From: Lepidostoma basale
Taxonomy: Eukaryota; Arthropoda; Insecta; Trichoptera; Lepidostomatidae
Direction of reading: 5' to 3'
NCBI GenBank assembly: GCA_022606425.2
Contig: JAHDVF020001251.1
Span: 1,350,501 to 1,414,500 of the forward strand
Length of the DNA stretch: 64,000 nt
Below, one piece after another: positions 10,506-21,157 of the stretch. Under the pieces are notes generated by a model that made no database searches, was not told the origin of the DNA, and worked only from the letters and a program-made list of their open reading frames with translations. Position 1 is the first letter of the stretch; each line of letters opens with the position of its first letter. The translations under genes and the position numbers were made by a program.

Positions 10506-11040
10506 AATTTTATTATAACTGACATATTTAAATATAACGTTTGAAAAATTGATAGTTAAATAAACTGTTTTCTTGTGGACATTTTGGGAGTGTCAAAAGT
10601 GAATTAATATTTTCATATGTAGTATAGCGGATGAATAATCTTTTAAAGTAAACAATAAAATAATGTATTTTGACGTATTGTGCTTTGACTTGACATGCCG
10701 CTCACAATAATCTCGCGGTACATAACGGTGTTCTGATGCCAATTCTTAGTGTTTATTTATTCTCCGCATTTTCTTGATCTGGCAGCCACTCGGGGCTGTT
10801 ATTGTCTGGTTCTGACAGACCGTATTTATATCAGCACAATAACAATTTAGTATGTATACAAGGGATTTCGTTTGCTTTTGAAGCGTTAGCTCTTAAAGTC
10901 GCATATTAATTATATATGTCAGGAGCGTTGACAATATATATCATTCATTTTTGATAAACTGGAGGCGTTAACACTGAAATTTCAAAATGACGTTGTTTTC
11001 AAATAAAAAAACTGATTTTTCCAATTTTAAGAAATAATAA
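10506..11040. other. no recognisable gene
   Basis: AT-rich sequence with a slightly GC-richer patch near 10735-10830. No repeat or coding signal was recognised. Confidence 0.5.
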
Positions 11041-11190
11041 ATAGCGATGAGGTTCGCAACCCATCACACCGCGTCTACCGCGGATGCGGAAAGAGAAGAA
11101 TGGAGTGCCGCATCCTATAAATTGTGGCAGTCCATTCTTTCGGCCTACTTCATCGGGGAGACGGCGTGATGGTTAGTTAGTTAAGAAAAT
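11041..11190 (+). mobile_element. ChimL, 5'-truncated
   Basis: Only the last 150 bp of ChimL remain: gatgaggttcgcaacccatc, gagtgccgcatc, the LINE-A-like end and gatggttagttagtta. Confidence 0.75.
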
Positions 11191-11257
11191 AAAGTATAAA
11201 AAAGTATATTGTTGATGGTTGAGGTATTAATTTTGTAAAACTCCTTTATTATTATTA

Positions 11258-11315
11258 TTATTTTGTTGAAAAAACTCTTTACATCGTTACAGCGCGAGCC
11301 AAATCGACGTAAAGG
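11258..11315 (-). repeat. SINE1 3'-tail fragment
   Basis: The segment attttgttgaa, actctttacatcgttacagc and gagccaaatcgacgtaaagg matches the 3' half of SINE1 copies at 26935 and 62038 in the same orientation. The tRNA-like head is absent. Confidence 0.55.
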
Positions 11316-11473
11316 GTGAAAAGAAAGAATATAAAAGGAAATATACATAGAACCTTATGAATAGGAATATGCCAGTTATTTCCTTGCTGCCCTTATCGTA
11401 AGGTTATTCACGAATTCGCCATAATTGCATCTAAATTAATTTGATTAATTTTTAATAGTATACAGATTGTATA

Positions 11474-11651
11474 GTGGTTTTACTTGGATTTAATTTATAT
11501 AAATTATATAAATTGTGACAAATTTGTTTCGCCTTGCGAGGGCATTCTCAAACTGAACCTAGTCCCTAGGTTCAGTTGGTATTGCTAGTCTCAAAGTGAA
11601 CAGTTGCGAAACTGTTTGGCCATTATATAAATTTAATCCAAGTAAAACCAC
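11474..11651. repeat. foldback repeat with hammerhead-like motif
   Basis: Arms gtggttttacttggatttaa (left) and ttaatccaagtaaaaccac (right) are inverted repeats. The minus strand at 11517-11556 shows TTTGAGAATGCC, a stem, GGCGAAA, then the 10-base palindrome ACAAATTTGT followed by C. A second palindrome (aactgaacctag/ctaggttcagtt, 11551-11577) sits in the centre. Confidence 0.6.
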
Positions 11652-11792
11652 AAACAATTGTGTTTACTTTTATAAATTTAAAAGTAGATTTATATAATAA
11701 TATTAGGCATTCCTGGAATTAATGTCGTTTTTTCAATTGAGTTTTTCATAGCGTACTGTTTTTTTCTTTTACAGAATAATACGAGTATATAA

Positions 11793-12015
11793 TTATTTAT
11801 TGTTTCTTGGACAATGATGTAAAACTCCATATTTAATAATTAATACGAATGAAAACTTTTGTTTTATGTTTTATGACACCTTGTTAAGACACCATCAAAT
11901 AATTTATTGTAACCATTGCCCTTAACCCCCTATAAAGCGAAATGCAATTCTCATTAAATATAATTAAATCCCAGAAAACAGGCATTTTCATTCGTGTTAA
12001 TTCGTATTTTTGACT
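11793..12015. repeat. HHR-1 copy, foldback form
   Basis: Ends ttaatacgaatgaaaac (left) and gcattttcattcgtgttaa (right) are inverted repeats. The centre is strongly mutated; gcatttcgctttat corresponds to the decayed GAAA core. The flanking block tttattgtttcttggacaat recurs at 41156. Confidence 0.5.
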
Positions 12016-12389
12016 ATTAATAAATGACGAAATCTAAAATTGAGAATAAAGCTCCATCTATCGGAATGTACTATAACTAATTTCGATTTTTTGTGATTTT
12101 TCTTTATGTATACACGTTTTGAAGCTTTTCAGCGAATTACTCTCGTAGCATTTATCTGTTTTAATTCTCGTTTTATGGCTTTTTCCAACATTGCTCTTCT
12201 CAGGCGCTTACTGCAGCACTGGTAACGTCTTTCTTCCGTCGTTTTTGAGTTTCGGCAGTAAAAATGGACGTGTATGAAGGATATTTTTTAATGACTGTTC
12301 TCGTATCTGTGGGCGCACAGTGTAAGAATAAAACTAACAAACTTTTTTCCCATTTCTCCTTTGGGATAGGCAGATTTGTTATTATTTTT

Positions 12390-12600
12390 TTCTTCTTCTT
12401 TCGGTGCCTTGTCAGGTCCCCCCAACGTTGGCGATCACTGCAGCAAAGGCATCTCTGTCCTGCGCCACTTGGAAAAGGTTCTGTATTCTTGTCGTTCCTG
12501 TACATTATTTTATGTTGCGCAGCCAGGACAACTGCCTTCCACAAACTTCCCGACGTCCCTCCACTCTACCCAGTCAGTCGAAGTCAAAGTGATATTTGAT
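12390..12600 (-). pseudogene. LINE-F 3' end
   Basis: Plus-strand ttcttcttctttcggtgcct, caggtccccccaacgttggc and ccactctacccag correspond to the minus-strand C-terminus seen in better form at 56456-56846. GAA-type tail; broken frames. Confidence 0.65.
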
Positions 12601-12751
12601 ATAGTCGAGAGTTACACTTCTTTTAACCCTCCCTTCCCTGTGATGGGTATCTTCTACACGTTGCTTCTAATAACCATCTACTCGTATATCTCTATAAATA
12701 TAATAAATACAATTATTATAATTTTAGTTATTCCTCCATAATATATGTACG

Positions 12752-12895
12752 CTTCTTCTTCTTCTTCTTCTTCTTTTAATATTGTAGATCTGACGATCTG
12801 TGACATAGAAATCATATCTCGTCGGATGATGAGATCCAGCTGTCCCTCCATCTTTTAGGCGGTCTTCCAGATGGGCGGTGTCCGGAGGGGATATG
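12752..12895 (-). pseudogene. LINE-I 3' end with GAA tail
   Basis: The (CTT)n run cttcttcttcttcttctt is followed by tgtagatctgacgatctgtg and cagctgtccctccatctttt, shared with 29936 and 42206. 5' truncated. Confidence 0.6.
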
Positions 12896-13689
12896 TACGC
12901 ATTGATTAAAAAAATAATATTAATAATAATCAAAATTTATCGGGTACATCCGAGATATTTTGTGAAATCGGAAACGAAATTCGTAGCGCTGAGTACGCGA
13001 CACTATATTCGCATCTCACTCTTGCATACTTAACTGTGGAAGCGCGAGGAGCTCAATGTTGTCACTGCCGCCGGCAGTCGTTTACGGGCTTGCAACTAGA
13101 GCGGGTCTATGCCCGTCCCGTGAGCGTTGCCAGATGTTTTTTTTTTATGTTTTTAGCAAAGAAATCTCAATTATTATAATTTTTTACTTCAATTATAATT
13201 AATTAAGGGGATAAGCTATGAATGTTATTATTTTTTCGATTTAAAATCGCTAATTTTTGATTGGGTACTGACTACCCAACACAGGAACGCGCGTTTTTAT
13301 TTTAGCACCGTAAGGGAAAGGTTAAGAATCTACCTTAAAAAAGGTGTAACTCTCTAGAGAACCGACCACATAGGTTTATAGTTAGAAAGAAGAAGTTGAT
13401 TTTCAACCTTTTAAATTATCTTATCGATACTCGTTCTTATATAAATCACCCCTTTCCTTCTATAATTCTATCCACCGATATATCACGGGGCGCTTAAGGA
13501 ATTTTCTGCAGTTTCAGCAGAGCATTTAAACTGGGTCAACTCCTCAGCCGGGCGGTCCATTCGGAAGCTGGGGCCATCCGCAGACTTTCATTACGGGAGA
13601 CATCCGTTTAATCACGCGCGGGACATCTCTGTTACTCGGTCAGATGTGTCCAAGCCGAGCCAAATAATGTTTTAAAAAATTGCAAACAT
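12896..13689. other. unique sequence, GC-rich patches
   Basis: Two GC-rich patches (about 12980-13135 and 13490-13665) stand out against the AT-rich surroundings. No frame, domain or window-internal copy was recognised. They could be conserved non-coding or exonic remnants, which I cannot decide from sequence alone. Confidence 0.4.
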
Positions 13690-14255
13690 CACTAACTAAC
13701 TCTATCTATCACGTCGTCTCCCCGAGGGGTAAGCAGAAAGAATGGACTGCCACACTTTTCTTTCCTGACATATTTCTCTCACTTCCTCTCAACATTTATA
13801 CATCGTGTCATGCACGCGCCTCGATTTCTCTGACTCCTCACGAGACCGACATTTAATATTTGTTATGTGTGATTTTGGGTAACACCGTGTGATTTCTTCT
13901 TCTCGACCGACGGTTAAGAGATCGTTGCAGTCTCCATCTTCCGGGTAATGTGGTGGTGTTAATAAATGTGATATGAGTTGTCTGCTAAGGTACTTCACTG
14001 TTGTACCATGTCGCCGGCAGTGTGTACGTGAGAAATAGAGAGTCCGTGCTAGGTTCCCCGAATTAGCCATTTCCCCATTTCCTCTCTGAAACGTCGGTCG
14101 AGAAGGAGAAATCATACGGTGCCACCCAAAATCACACAAAACATATTGCTGTCAACCGTGAAAATCTACGCAATTATTTAATATTTGATTAATTTGATCG
14201 TGCCAAGTTTTCGTCGGCCTTCATCTATTTCTAGCTCCGTTCACGACGCTTACAT
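13690..14255 (-). pseudogene. LINE-A 3' part, minus strand, split by HHR-2
   Basis: (CTAA)-like tail, catcgtgtcatgcacgcg (reverse of the ACMTRCMN block) and the GRPRKTW region on the minus strand occupy 13690-13862 and 14177-14255. The host copy is interrupted by a 314-bp HHR-2 element flanked by an 11-bp target duplication. Confidence 0.8.
13863..14176. mobile_element. HHR-2 element inserted in LINE-A, 11-bp target duplication
   Basis: tttaatatttg occurs at 13852-13862 and 14177-14187, flanking 314 bp. The left half (minus) and right half (plus) are inverted copies: tcgaccgacggtt versus aacgtcggtcgagaagga. The left half has GGAAGATGGAGACTGCAACG on minus and GATCTC, a stem II pair; GAAACGTCGGTC is intact on plus near 14086. 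No ORF; the element must have moved by enzymes encoded elsewhere. Confidence 0.75.
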
Positions 14256-14398
14256 GCGCTCGACGTGCGTGCATTACATGATTTAAGAATGTAGAGGAAT
14301 CGAGAGATGTATGTCAGGACAGAACAGTGTGGCGGACCATCCTCTCTGCCTACCCCTCCGGAGAAACGGCGTGATGATTAGTAAGTTAGTAAGTTAGT
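14256..14398 (+). pseudogene. LINE-A 3' tip, plus strand
   Basis: cgacgtgcgtgcattacatg, gtcaggacagaacagtgtgg and cggcgtgatgattagtaagt mark the RACITxxxNVEESRDVCQ to SAYPSGETA end. It faces away from the adjacent minus-strand LINE-A, giving an inverted pair at about 14255. Confidence 0.7.
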
Positions 14399-14462
14399 CA
14401 GTAAGAGGGAACGCCCAAATTCTCGGAAATAATTTGTGAACTTTTACTATGTGCCAAAACAT

Positions 14463-14555
14463 TGAGATTGATAAAACGGAGCATTTTCTACAGCGCCCTT
14501 GAGATGAGTAAGTAATTCATAAAAATGGCGCTTTATAAATTATCCAATTTATTAT
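14463..14555 (+). repeat. L2-J 3' UTR, solo
   Basis: tctacagcgcccttgagatg, an extra agta duplication, ggcgctttataaattatcca and ttattatta. Extreme 3' end only. Confidence 0.7.
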
Positions 14556-14589
14556 TAGTTAGTTTAAATCTCTGAGCAGTATTTCTAAA

Positions 14590-14740
14590 AATGAGTAAGT
14601 TAATAACAGTGTCACCAGTCGCAATAAGGACAAAAAGGAATTAATTGTTTAAAAACATCGTTGTATTTAATTATTATTTTAGACGAACTTCCATTTAGAA
14701 ATTTATGTTAAATCATTTGATTTTCTGTATTGTTGATTCA
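14590..14740 (+). repeat. HHR-4 copy lacking the ribozyme-like core
   Basis: acagtgtcaccagtc joins directly to gcaataaggacaaaaagg and then aaaaacatcgttgtatttaa, matching the 51062-51233 copy on both sides of its hammerhead motif. The interval from CTGTCGA through ACCGGTC is missing, a precise-looking deletion of the ribozyme-like core. Confidence 0.5.
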
Positions 14741-15039
14741 AAATGTATTTATGCCATGTGGAGATTAAAGTGTTATTTTTTGCGACCTCGCATAAGACGA
14801 CATTGAACAGCCCTGCATTAGACGATCCTAAAATCTGACATCTTGGCATATTGGCTATTCGAAACCGCATTGTTGACTCTGCAAGGAGAATCGTAAAAGA
14901 TTCATTTTATAATTGAGGAATCGTTGATCGTGTTGCAGTCGAGACAATTCCCTTTCGATTAATTTTAGCGTTTTGCACGTAACGTGTCCCGCCAGGGAGA
15001 TTATGTATTCAGCTCTGGGCATTAGATGTATTTAGCTCT

Positions 15040-15162
15040 GGAAGTTTGATAATGCCTTAGACAGGTGAAACATGTACCATATTTCACATTAACTATAATA
15101 AAACTTCTAAAAAAACAGACATTTTCATTCGTATTAAATATTTGATATGGAGTTTAACATCA
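15040..15162 (+). repeat. HHR-1 copy, plus orientation
   Basis: gtttgataatgccttagaca, ggtgaaacatgta and aataaaacttctaaaaaaac followed by cattttcattcgtatta. The core keeps TGATAAT, GAAA and ACATGT, but stem II is broken and the expected C after the palindrome is A. Confidence 0.55.
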
Positions 15163-15600
15163 TTGTTCTTCTTCTTCTACGGTGCTACAACCCTTGATGG
15201 GTCTTAGCCTCCTCCAAGAAACGTCTCCATCCCGTCTTGTTTCTGGCCGCCACCTCTCAGTCTTGCTGCTCCAGGACCCGACAGTCTGCCACGGCACCAT
15301 CTAAGCTTGCCGACGCTTCTTCGCCCTACTGGATTTTCATACAACACTCTTTAGGAGAGCCCCAGATCCCCCATGCGGTGCAAGTGCCCTAGCCAGCGCA
15401 GTCTGTGTTGTATCTCCTTCTCCACGTCTGACCATCCTTAATGGGTCCGAAGATTCTGTGAAGAATCTTACTTTCGAAGCAGTTCATCTTTCTTTCATCA
15501 CGCTTAGTGAGTGTCCAAGTCTTCGAGGCTTATGTTAGAACTGGTCTAATCAGCGTTTTATCCAGTGTGGTCTTTGTCTTTCCGGACAATAAACGCAACT
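15163..15600 (-). pseudogene. LINE-H 3' part with GAA tail
   Basis: The plus strand opens ttcttcttctacggtgctac, with cttagcctcctccaagaaac and further LINE C-terminal-like GC-rich sequence to 15600 ending ccggacaataaacgcaactt. It sits between two oppositely oriented HHR-1 copies. Frames are broken; only one copy of this family was seen. Confidence 0.55.
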
Positions 15601-15603
15601 TAG

Positions 15604-15912
15604 GTAATTAATACGAATGAAAATGTCAGTTTTCTAGAAGTTTTATTATATTTTATGGGAATGACATGTTTCGCCTTTCTAAGGCATTATCAAATGTGAC
15701 AAAATTTCAGCTCGTTGCTGTTTATATACACTAGTGAATGGAGCAGAATATGGTAATTAACGAAAATTGATGTGACTATATACATTTTTAACAAATAAAT
15801 ATTTGTGTAGGTCCAGAAATATTGGAAAGTGTTTCTTGGAACTCGTTAAGAAATTTAATGACAACGATTACTTACGGGATACTAAATGATATTATATAAA
15901 TCAAAAATAAGT
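15604..15912 (-). repeat. HHR-1 copy with well-preserved hammerhead-like motif
   Basis: On the minus strand 15663-15694 reads TTTGATAAT, GCCTT/AAGGC (5-bp stem), GAAA and ACATGT then C. Upstream AATTTT can pair with downstream AAAAT to form a helix I. The far part (aggtccagaaatattggaaa) is shared with 4949-5252, defining an element of about 300 bp. Confidence 0.65.
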
Positions 15913-16794
15913 TATTTGAAGTTGGACGAATTAAAGTGTTTCTAAGAAAAACGTCTTCTTACAAATTGTTTACAAATGATTTTACATATTTCAAGGTGAC
16001 TATTGATTCTAAGTATTATATATAAAATAAAATCGCCATCCTGTGTGCGTAGACTCAATCGATGTATTCTTCTCTTTTACATCTGAAATGTGAAATAAAT
16101 ACAGTGCAGAATCAAGAGTTATTTTAATCAAGTTATATATCGTAACAACATTAAGGAGTGGGGATGAATATATGTTAGATTTTTCATTGATAAAGTTAAA
16201 TTAGGGTTTCGACTTAAGGTGCTTATTGAGGCCAAAGTAGCATCTGTTTGCTGCAAATATCCTGTTTTTTTTTAATTTGTAAATAAATAATAGACGTTGA
16301 TCCGTTTGAAAGTATTTCAAAAATATTCATTATAAAAACTCAAATAAGAATAATAAAAAACGTCGTTTTGACTCATAGTTGTTCTTTTCGCTTATATCGG
16401 CACGGAATATTGCAATTTTTCGCAGTGCGTTCACCGAAAATTTGCAGTTTATTTGGATTCTCGTATCTAATAAACTGAAAACTGCCATTTCTCTAAAAGA
16501 TAAATGGGATTGGTGAATTTGATGACGGTGCAAAAGCCTTATTGCAATTCTGTGATACAGTTGAATTTCTGATTTATTTCATTCTACCCCTGCCAAAACG
16601 TTTTTAAAACCTAAAATAAAATAAACTTATGTCATTTTTACATATAAAATTAATTTTTCAGAAAATTTCGTCTCTCAACCGTTTCTACATATTAATAATA
16701 TTATTATCTAGATTCCATAATATTTCATTTTTCCTTTGCCCAATCCCACACCTTTTGCTCCCAGCAGTCAGTTTTAAAGCCTAATGGAAAGTGA
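15913..16794. other. no recognisable gene
   Basis: AT-rich unique sequence. A short minus-strand ORF at 16330-16533 has no recognisable domain. No window-internal repeat was found. Confidence 0.5.
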
Positions 16795-16969
16795 TTAATA
16801 GGAATGAAAACGTCTGTTTTCTAGAAGTTTTATTATATTTTATATGAATGATATGTTTCGTCTCTCTAAGGCATTGTGAATCATTTCATAATGCCTAAGA
16901 AATGAAAAACATGTCTTTCCCATAAAAAAAATAAAACTTCTAGAAAACAGACGCTTTCATTCGAATTAA
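16795..16969. repeat. HHR-1 foldback, two facing motifs
   Basis: Long inverted arms: ttaataggaatgaaaacgtc with gttttctagaagttttatta on the left, and taaaacttctagaaaacaga with ctttcattcgaattaa on the right. The minus motif (GAAACATATC near 16851) and plus motif (AAAAACATGTC near 16905) point toward opposite arms. Confidence 0.65.
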
Positions 16970-17754
16970 CCCTTAACGTACCGTGTTCAAAACAAAACGC
17001 TCGCTCCCATGTGGTCAATTCAGTTTACCGCTAACTTTATCTAAATATCAAGCATATGACTCGATGAATCAAAATTTAATTTATGTCATCTTGTAGGGAA
17101 TTTCATTAGGAATAGATCGATATCTATAACATACATGGATTATTTGAAAACATATCATTATTAATTTTTTTCTGGAACCATGCGATTTCTGATATGGAAT
17201 GCGTCACAGCATACGAGCAACTGGACACCAAGTATAAACTTGTCTACGCGCCGCGGCCGGCGGGGCGAGACTTACGAGATTTTACGTATGATAAAGGCAC
17301 CTAGGCAAAATGTATAGTACGTTCAAGGCAACGAGTACGTATTAATATTTGTCCCTTTTGGTAAAGTGTTAATATTTTCACAGTTCTGATATTATTAAGT
17401 TGCGTGCTGCGTTTCCGTCCACAGTCGGTATTATTACGTACCTATGAGAAAGGCCAAACATATAATTTATAATACGTTCAAAACAGCGAGTAAGTATTTG
17501 TCACTTTTGATAAAGTTGTAAATATTAGCAAAACAAATTCTACCTTAACACGAATGAAGGTGAGGGCAGTCTTAAAAATTTTTTTTTTTTGGGATGAAGG
17601 AAGTAATTTTTTGCTTTTTTTTTTTAGTACGAAATATTGAGAACACTTCAATGGAGGATTACAATTTTTTTATAATATTAGGGTCCATAGGTTTTAAGAA
17701 AATCAACTTTAAATTGGCAGTGGAAACTCAATTGACCACATGGCAACGCGACGG
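16970..17754. mobile_element. TTAA-flanked element, candidate non-autonomous piggyBac-like
   Basis: TTAA stands at 16966-16969 and 17755-17758. The ends start ccc and end cgg, and subterminal inverted repeats share catgtggtcaatt (left, near 17013) and aattgaccacatg (right, near 17730). The interior has no transposase and contains a direct duplication of about 65 bp (17306 and 17461). TTAA duplications are typical of piggyBac-type elements. Confidence 0.4.
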
Positions 17755-17780
17755 TTAATGATTTTATATGGAGTTTTACA

Positions 17781-18092
17781 CTTCATGTAGATAATACCCA
17801 ATGAAGAAGTAAGATAGGAAAGAAAGGCAAATGAATGCGTCCTAAATAAAATTAAGAAAGGGTCACTACGATGATTTGGACGTATGAAACGAATGAATGA
17901 GGATATATGTTTAAAAAAATATATACTAGTAGTGTGAATGGAAAAATAAGCCGAGGAAGGTCAAGGAAGACATGGCATGACCAATTTAATCAATTACTGA
18001 AAGGCGGCCATTTTCGAAGCAGGATCAATCGACGAGCATACGTGTCACGGTGAAGTTATATCAGAATAGAACGGTGTGGTGATGGTTAACTA
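17781..18092 (+). pseudogene. LINE-A insertion with 10-bp target duplication
   Basis: gagttttaca is repeated at 17771-17780 and 18093-18102. Between them is a degenerate LINE-A 3' part with aatgaagaagtaagatagga, gatttggacgtatgaaacga, aagacatggcatgacc and a deleted C-terminus ending gtggtgatggttaac. Frames are broken. The target resembles the gagttttaca region of HHR-1-type repeats. Confidence 0.7.
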
Positions 18093-18167
18093 GAGTTTTA
18101 CATAATTATTCAAGAAACAATAAAATTGTATTATCTTGCAAGATTACAAGTATGTAAACGAGTCACA

Positions 18168-18385
18168 TGAGACGTATGAATGGAGAAAGAATGGTAATAA
18201 AAGTATACGTTAACCATGTGAATGAAAAACAGTGTCGCGGAAGACCGAGGAAAACATGGCATGACCAAGTCAATTCAATTTTTAAAGAACGGCCATTTTA
18301 GAAGTCGAAAGAATCGACGTGCGTGTATGACTCGCTGTATGAATGTGGAGGAAGCTACAGAGGTGTGTCAGAGTAGTGTGCCAGT
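18168..18385 (+). pseudogene. LINE-A internal 3' fragment
   Basis: RMNGERMVIKVYVNHVNEKQ, then in another frame CRGRPRKTWHDQVNSIF, ACMTRCMNVEEATEVCQ. The C-terminal LSAYPFGETA and the tail are lost. Confidence 0.65.
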
Positions 18386-19206
18386 TTACAAACAAACAAA
18401 CGATAAACCGACTTTGATAAGACATAGCAAATTTGATCTAAAATCAACGATTATTTACCTTTCAAGTGTTTGAATACAGCGCGGCCCCAACATTCAGCAA
18501 TAAACATACTTCCCATTAAGTAATTACTCCTTTTAATTAAACTTACATGTAATAAAACAAAACAGCCGGCCTGAATAAATAGAATTTTTAATGAGTCGTA
18601 AATTCTACCCCTGTCATACAGTGTAATACCCGCGCGGGCGGGTGCTATCGGCGAGGATATCTGGGAACGCACCGGGGCGGGCGGACCTGGGAACGCACCG
18701 AGGCGTGCGGGACGAGTGCACCGCGCTCCTATAAAAGTAAAGCTTATAATCACTCGTATTATTCACATTTTGACGAGGATGTACGTAACGTCAAAACTGG
18801 TGAGAATTGCCCGCTAACAGACGGAAATAATAATATATTTACGACTGCAGGGTTGCCAACTCAAAATATAAAGGTGTACTTTCGTATGAAGCACTTCATT
18901 TGTGGTGTGGCTTTATTAAAAATAATATTAATCCATTCATCGCCACATGTTTGTGGAAACAGCGCGCCGGTACGCCACGTATTTTCTCCCAAACTATCGA
19001 AAAATATGGATCCTTTTTGGTTTGTTAATATTTTAAAATATTCATAGATGTCGTTGTGAGAAAATCGGAATTAATTTTGATATACATCTTTTGAATATTG
19101 CGAAGCGCGCACAGCTGCGCTTATGGCGATCTGATATTATTTTTAACTGTGTCGGGTTAACACAGTTAAAAATAATATTAAATAGTTATTGGAAACGAGA
19201 ATTTAT
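18386..19206. other. unique sequence with GC-rich patch and hairpin
   Basis: A GC-rich patch (about 18620-18735) contains two copies of ctgggaacgcaccg. A perfect-looking hairpin, tattatttttaactgtgt versus acacagttaaaaataata, lies near 19135-19178. No gene was recognised; short ORFs have no domain. Confidence 0.45.
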
Positions 19207-19340
19207 CAATGAAAGCGAAAACGGCCGTTCACAATGGAGGTCTGGTCCTAACCCTAATGTATGGAAGCGAAGCATGGAACTGGCAGAAGAAGGATGAAAG
19301 TAGAAAATATAAACGAGATCTCTCAGACGAATGTGTACAG
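19207..19340 (+). pseudogene. LINE-A fragment
   Basis: AVHNGGLVLTLMYGSEAWNW and QKKDESRK are clear; after that the frame breaks (RDLSDEC on another frame). About 130 bp. Confidence 0.7.
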
Positions 19341-19449
19341 AACAATTCACCCGTGCAAACTGCCGCCATTTCACAAGCTGCCATCCGCGAATGCGGCTTT
19401 CAATAATTAGTGAGTTGCAAAGAGCTGCAATATGATAGAAATTTCCTCT

Positions 19450-19835
19450 ATTATTCTCTCCCATTCTTTCCTGTCTTGCGCGGCTCTTTTGAAATCTGCA
19501 TATGATGAGCAGCGCACGTCCACCAACAGGTCCTCCAGGTACTCTCAGCGTGGGCGTCCCCTAGAGTTTGTCCCCTCGATCATACCCTCCATTATGGCAT
19601 GCAAGAGACCTTCTTGTCGTATTACATGGCAGATCCATCTTGCACGCCTTTCGGACAAGGTCCCGAGCAGATGCCTTCCTCCTTCGATTCTTTGGAGAAC
19701 CTCCTCATTCGTAATGTGGCCTCTCCAGGAAATTCCTAATAGTCTTCTATAGGACCACATGTCAAAAGCCTCTAGTCTCCGTTTATCTCTTCCGGATAAG
19801 CACCATGTCTCGCAGCCGTACATCAAGATACTCCA
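19450..19835 (-). pseudogene. LINE-D C-terminal region
   Basis: The minus-strand frame ending near 19545 contains LMYGCETWCLSGRDKRRLEA, FDMWSYRRLLGISWRGHITN, EEVLQRIEG and RRARWICHVI, the post-RT region of an RTE-like LINE distinct from LINE-A. The lower-coordinate part (to 19450) continues the 3' coding end. RT absent. Confidence 0.75.
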
Positions 19836-20825
19836 TTGTGTATACAAAGTGTATAAAAAAGAAAAATAGAAATAAACCATCATAACAACACAAAGTATGG
19901 CGTATATGAGGGTATTAGTTGCAAACCTGGCAAACTCCATCATTATATGTTTTGAGTAAATTACCAAAAACTGATACGCTAATAAAATGCGCTTTTTTAC
20001 GATATTTATTTTTTTCATCTCAACCAGTTAGTATTTTAAAAGTAATCAGCCATGAAATAATCATCATTATGTTGGTAATTAAAGTAAAATAATGAATTTC
20101 ATTTTGGAGAGTTGCCAGCTTTGCAACACTCAAGTGGAGGTTGCCATGTTTGCAACAAACCCAATATTTTAATAGCAAAATTCTTCAGAATGAAGCCGAA
20201 TTTGAAACTGAAAATCAATAAAAATTGTGTGCAAATGTTTTATGAATAAGACCCTATTCATATCTCACTTTTGATTGTTGGTGTAGTTTTCCGGGTTTGC
20301 AAATAATACCCTCATATAGAAGAAATTGTTAAATTTTAGCCGCATTATATGATATATTTTTTCTGGTTTTCCGGCAGCCCTGGATTCCGGGGATTTGAAC
20401 CCGTATTTTGTAACACTTGAACGGTTCTCGGCGTGTTATTACATTACATAATTCGTGTATTGTATGCGCACACCTTTGGGCCCGGCCTTCGGGCAGCGCC
20501 TAAGAATTTACGATCTCCCGAACGCGCAGCGCTGGCCTAGCCGGCTAACAAGACCGCGGACCGTTACGCCATACCCCTGTCTCTCCTCGCGTCTCGGGAT
20601 CGCGACCCCAGCGAGACGACTCGTCTCTGGACCAGTCCGCCGCTAAATTCGTACAGTTGTGCCGTCAATGTCTTTACTCCAGTGCTGCAGACATCTTTCA
20701 TATCTCTCGTCATCGTCCATCATCGTAGGCTTCAGCTTGGACCATGTTGCTTTTGATGTTAGAATGATATTGCTAGAGTGGTTACCCACACTTACATTGT
20801 ATGGAATTCTGTAATGATTTTTTTA
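19836..20825. other. HHR-M-like remnant then unique sequence
   Basis: 19843-19905 (gtgtatacaaagtgtataaa, aacacaaagtatggcg) matches the end of HHR-M near 36770-36843. The rest is unique. GC-rich 20360-20650 includes gggatttgaaccc, a B-box-like string on the minus strand, but no convincing tRNA or gene. Confidence 0.4.
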
Positions 20826-20910
20826 TGAATTAAAACACTGTTTTTTTCCACTTTTGAGTTTATTTTTCTCGACGTGTCTAGAAGGCTTTACACATTCATC
20901 ATTGGGAGAG
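20826..20910 (-). repeat. degenerate HHR-4-like repeat
   Basis: cactgtttttttccactttt, gagtttatttttctcgacgt and ttcatcattgg correspond, on minus, to ATGATGAAT ... ACACGTC ... AAAAGTGG. The GAAA box is changed to TAGA. Confidence 0.4.
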
Positions 20911-21157
20911 CGATATAAACTAACCAAAATTATTACAAAATGAGTGCATGAACCTAGAAACATACTTAGTTAACTTAGGCAGAGTACCATGGACATACAT
21001 ATATATCAATGGGTTAAATTTTGAAAAGGATTTTATTTCTTTTGTCAAATCTTTTGCCTTCCGCCGGAATCGTTTTCTCTTCATTTCTGCATACTATCAT
21101 GAGTTGGAGGATTTCGTATCTGTCTCTACGCAAGATTTGAACCACCTAGAAAATTAT

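Noticed and set aside
12264..12741. Overlapping plus-strand ORFs of 62-121 aa
   Set aside because: They are antisense shadows of a minus-strand LINE-F 3' end.
20360..20650. GC-rich block as an rRNA or tRNA cluster
   Set aside because: Only a B-box-like gggatttgaaccc could be matched; no A box at proper spacing and no rRNA-like text.
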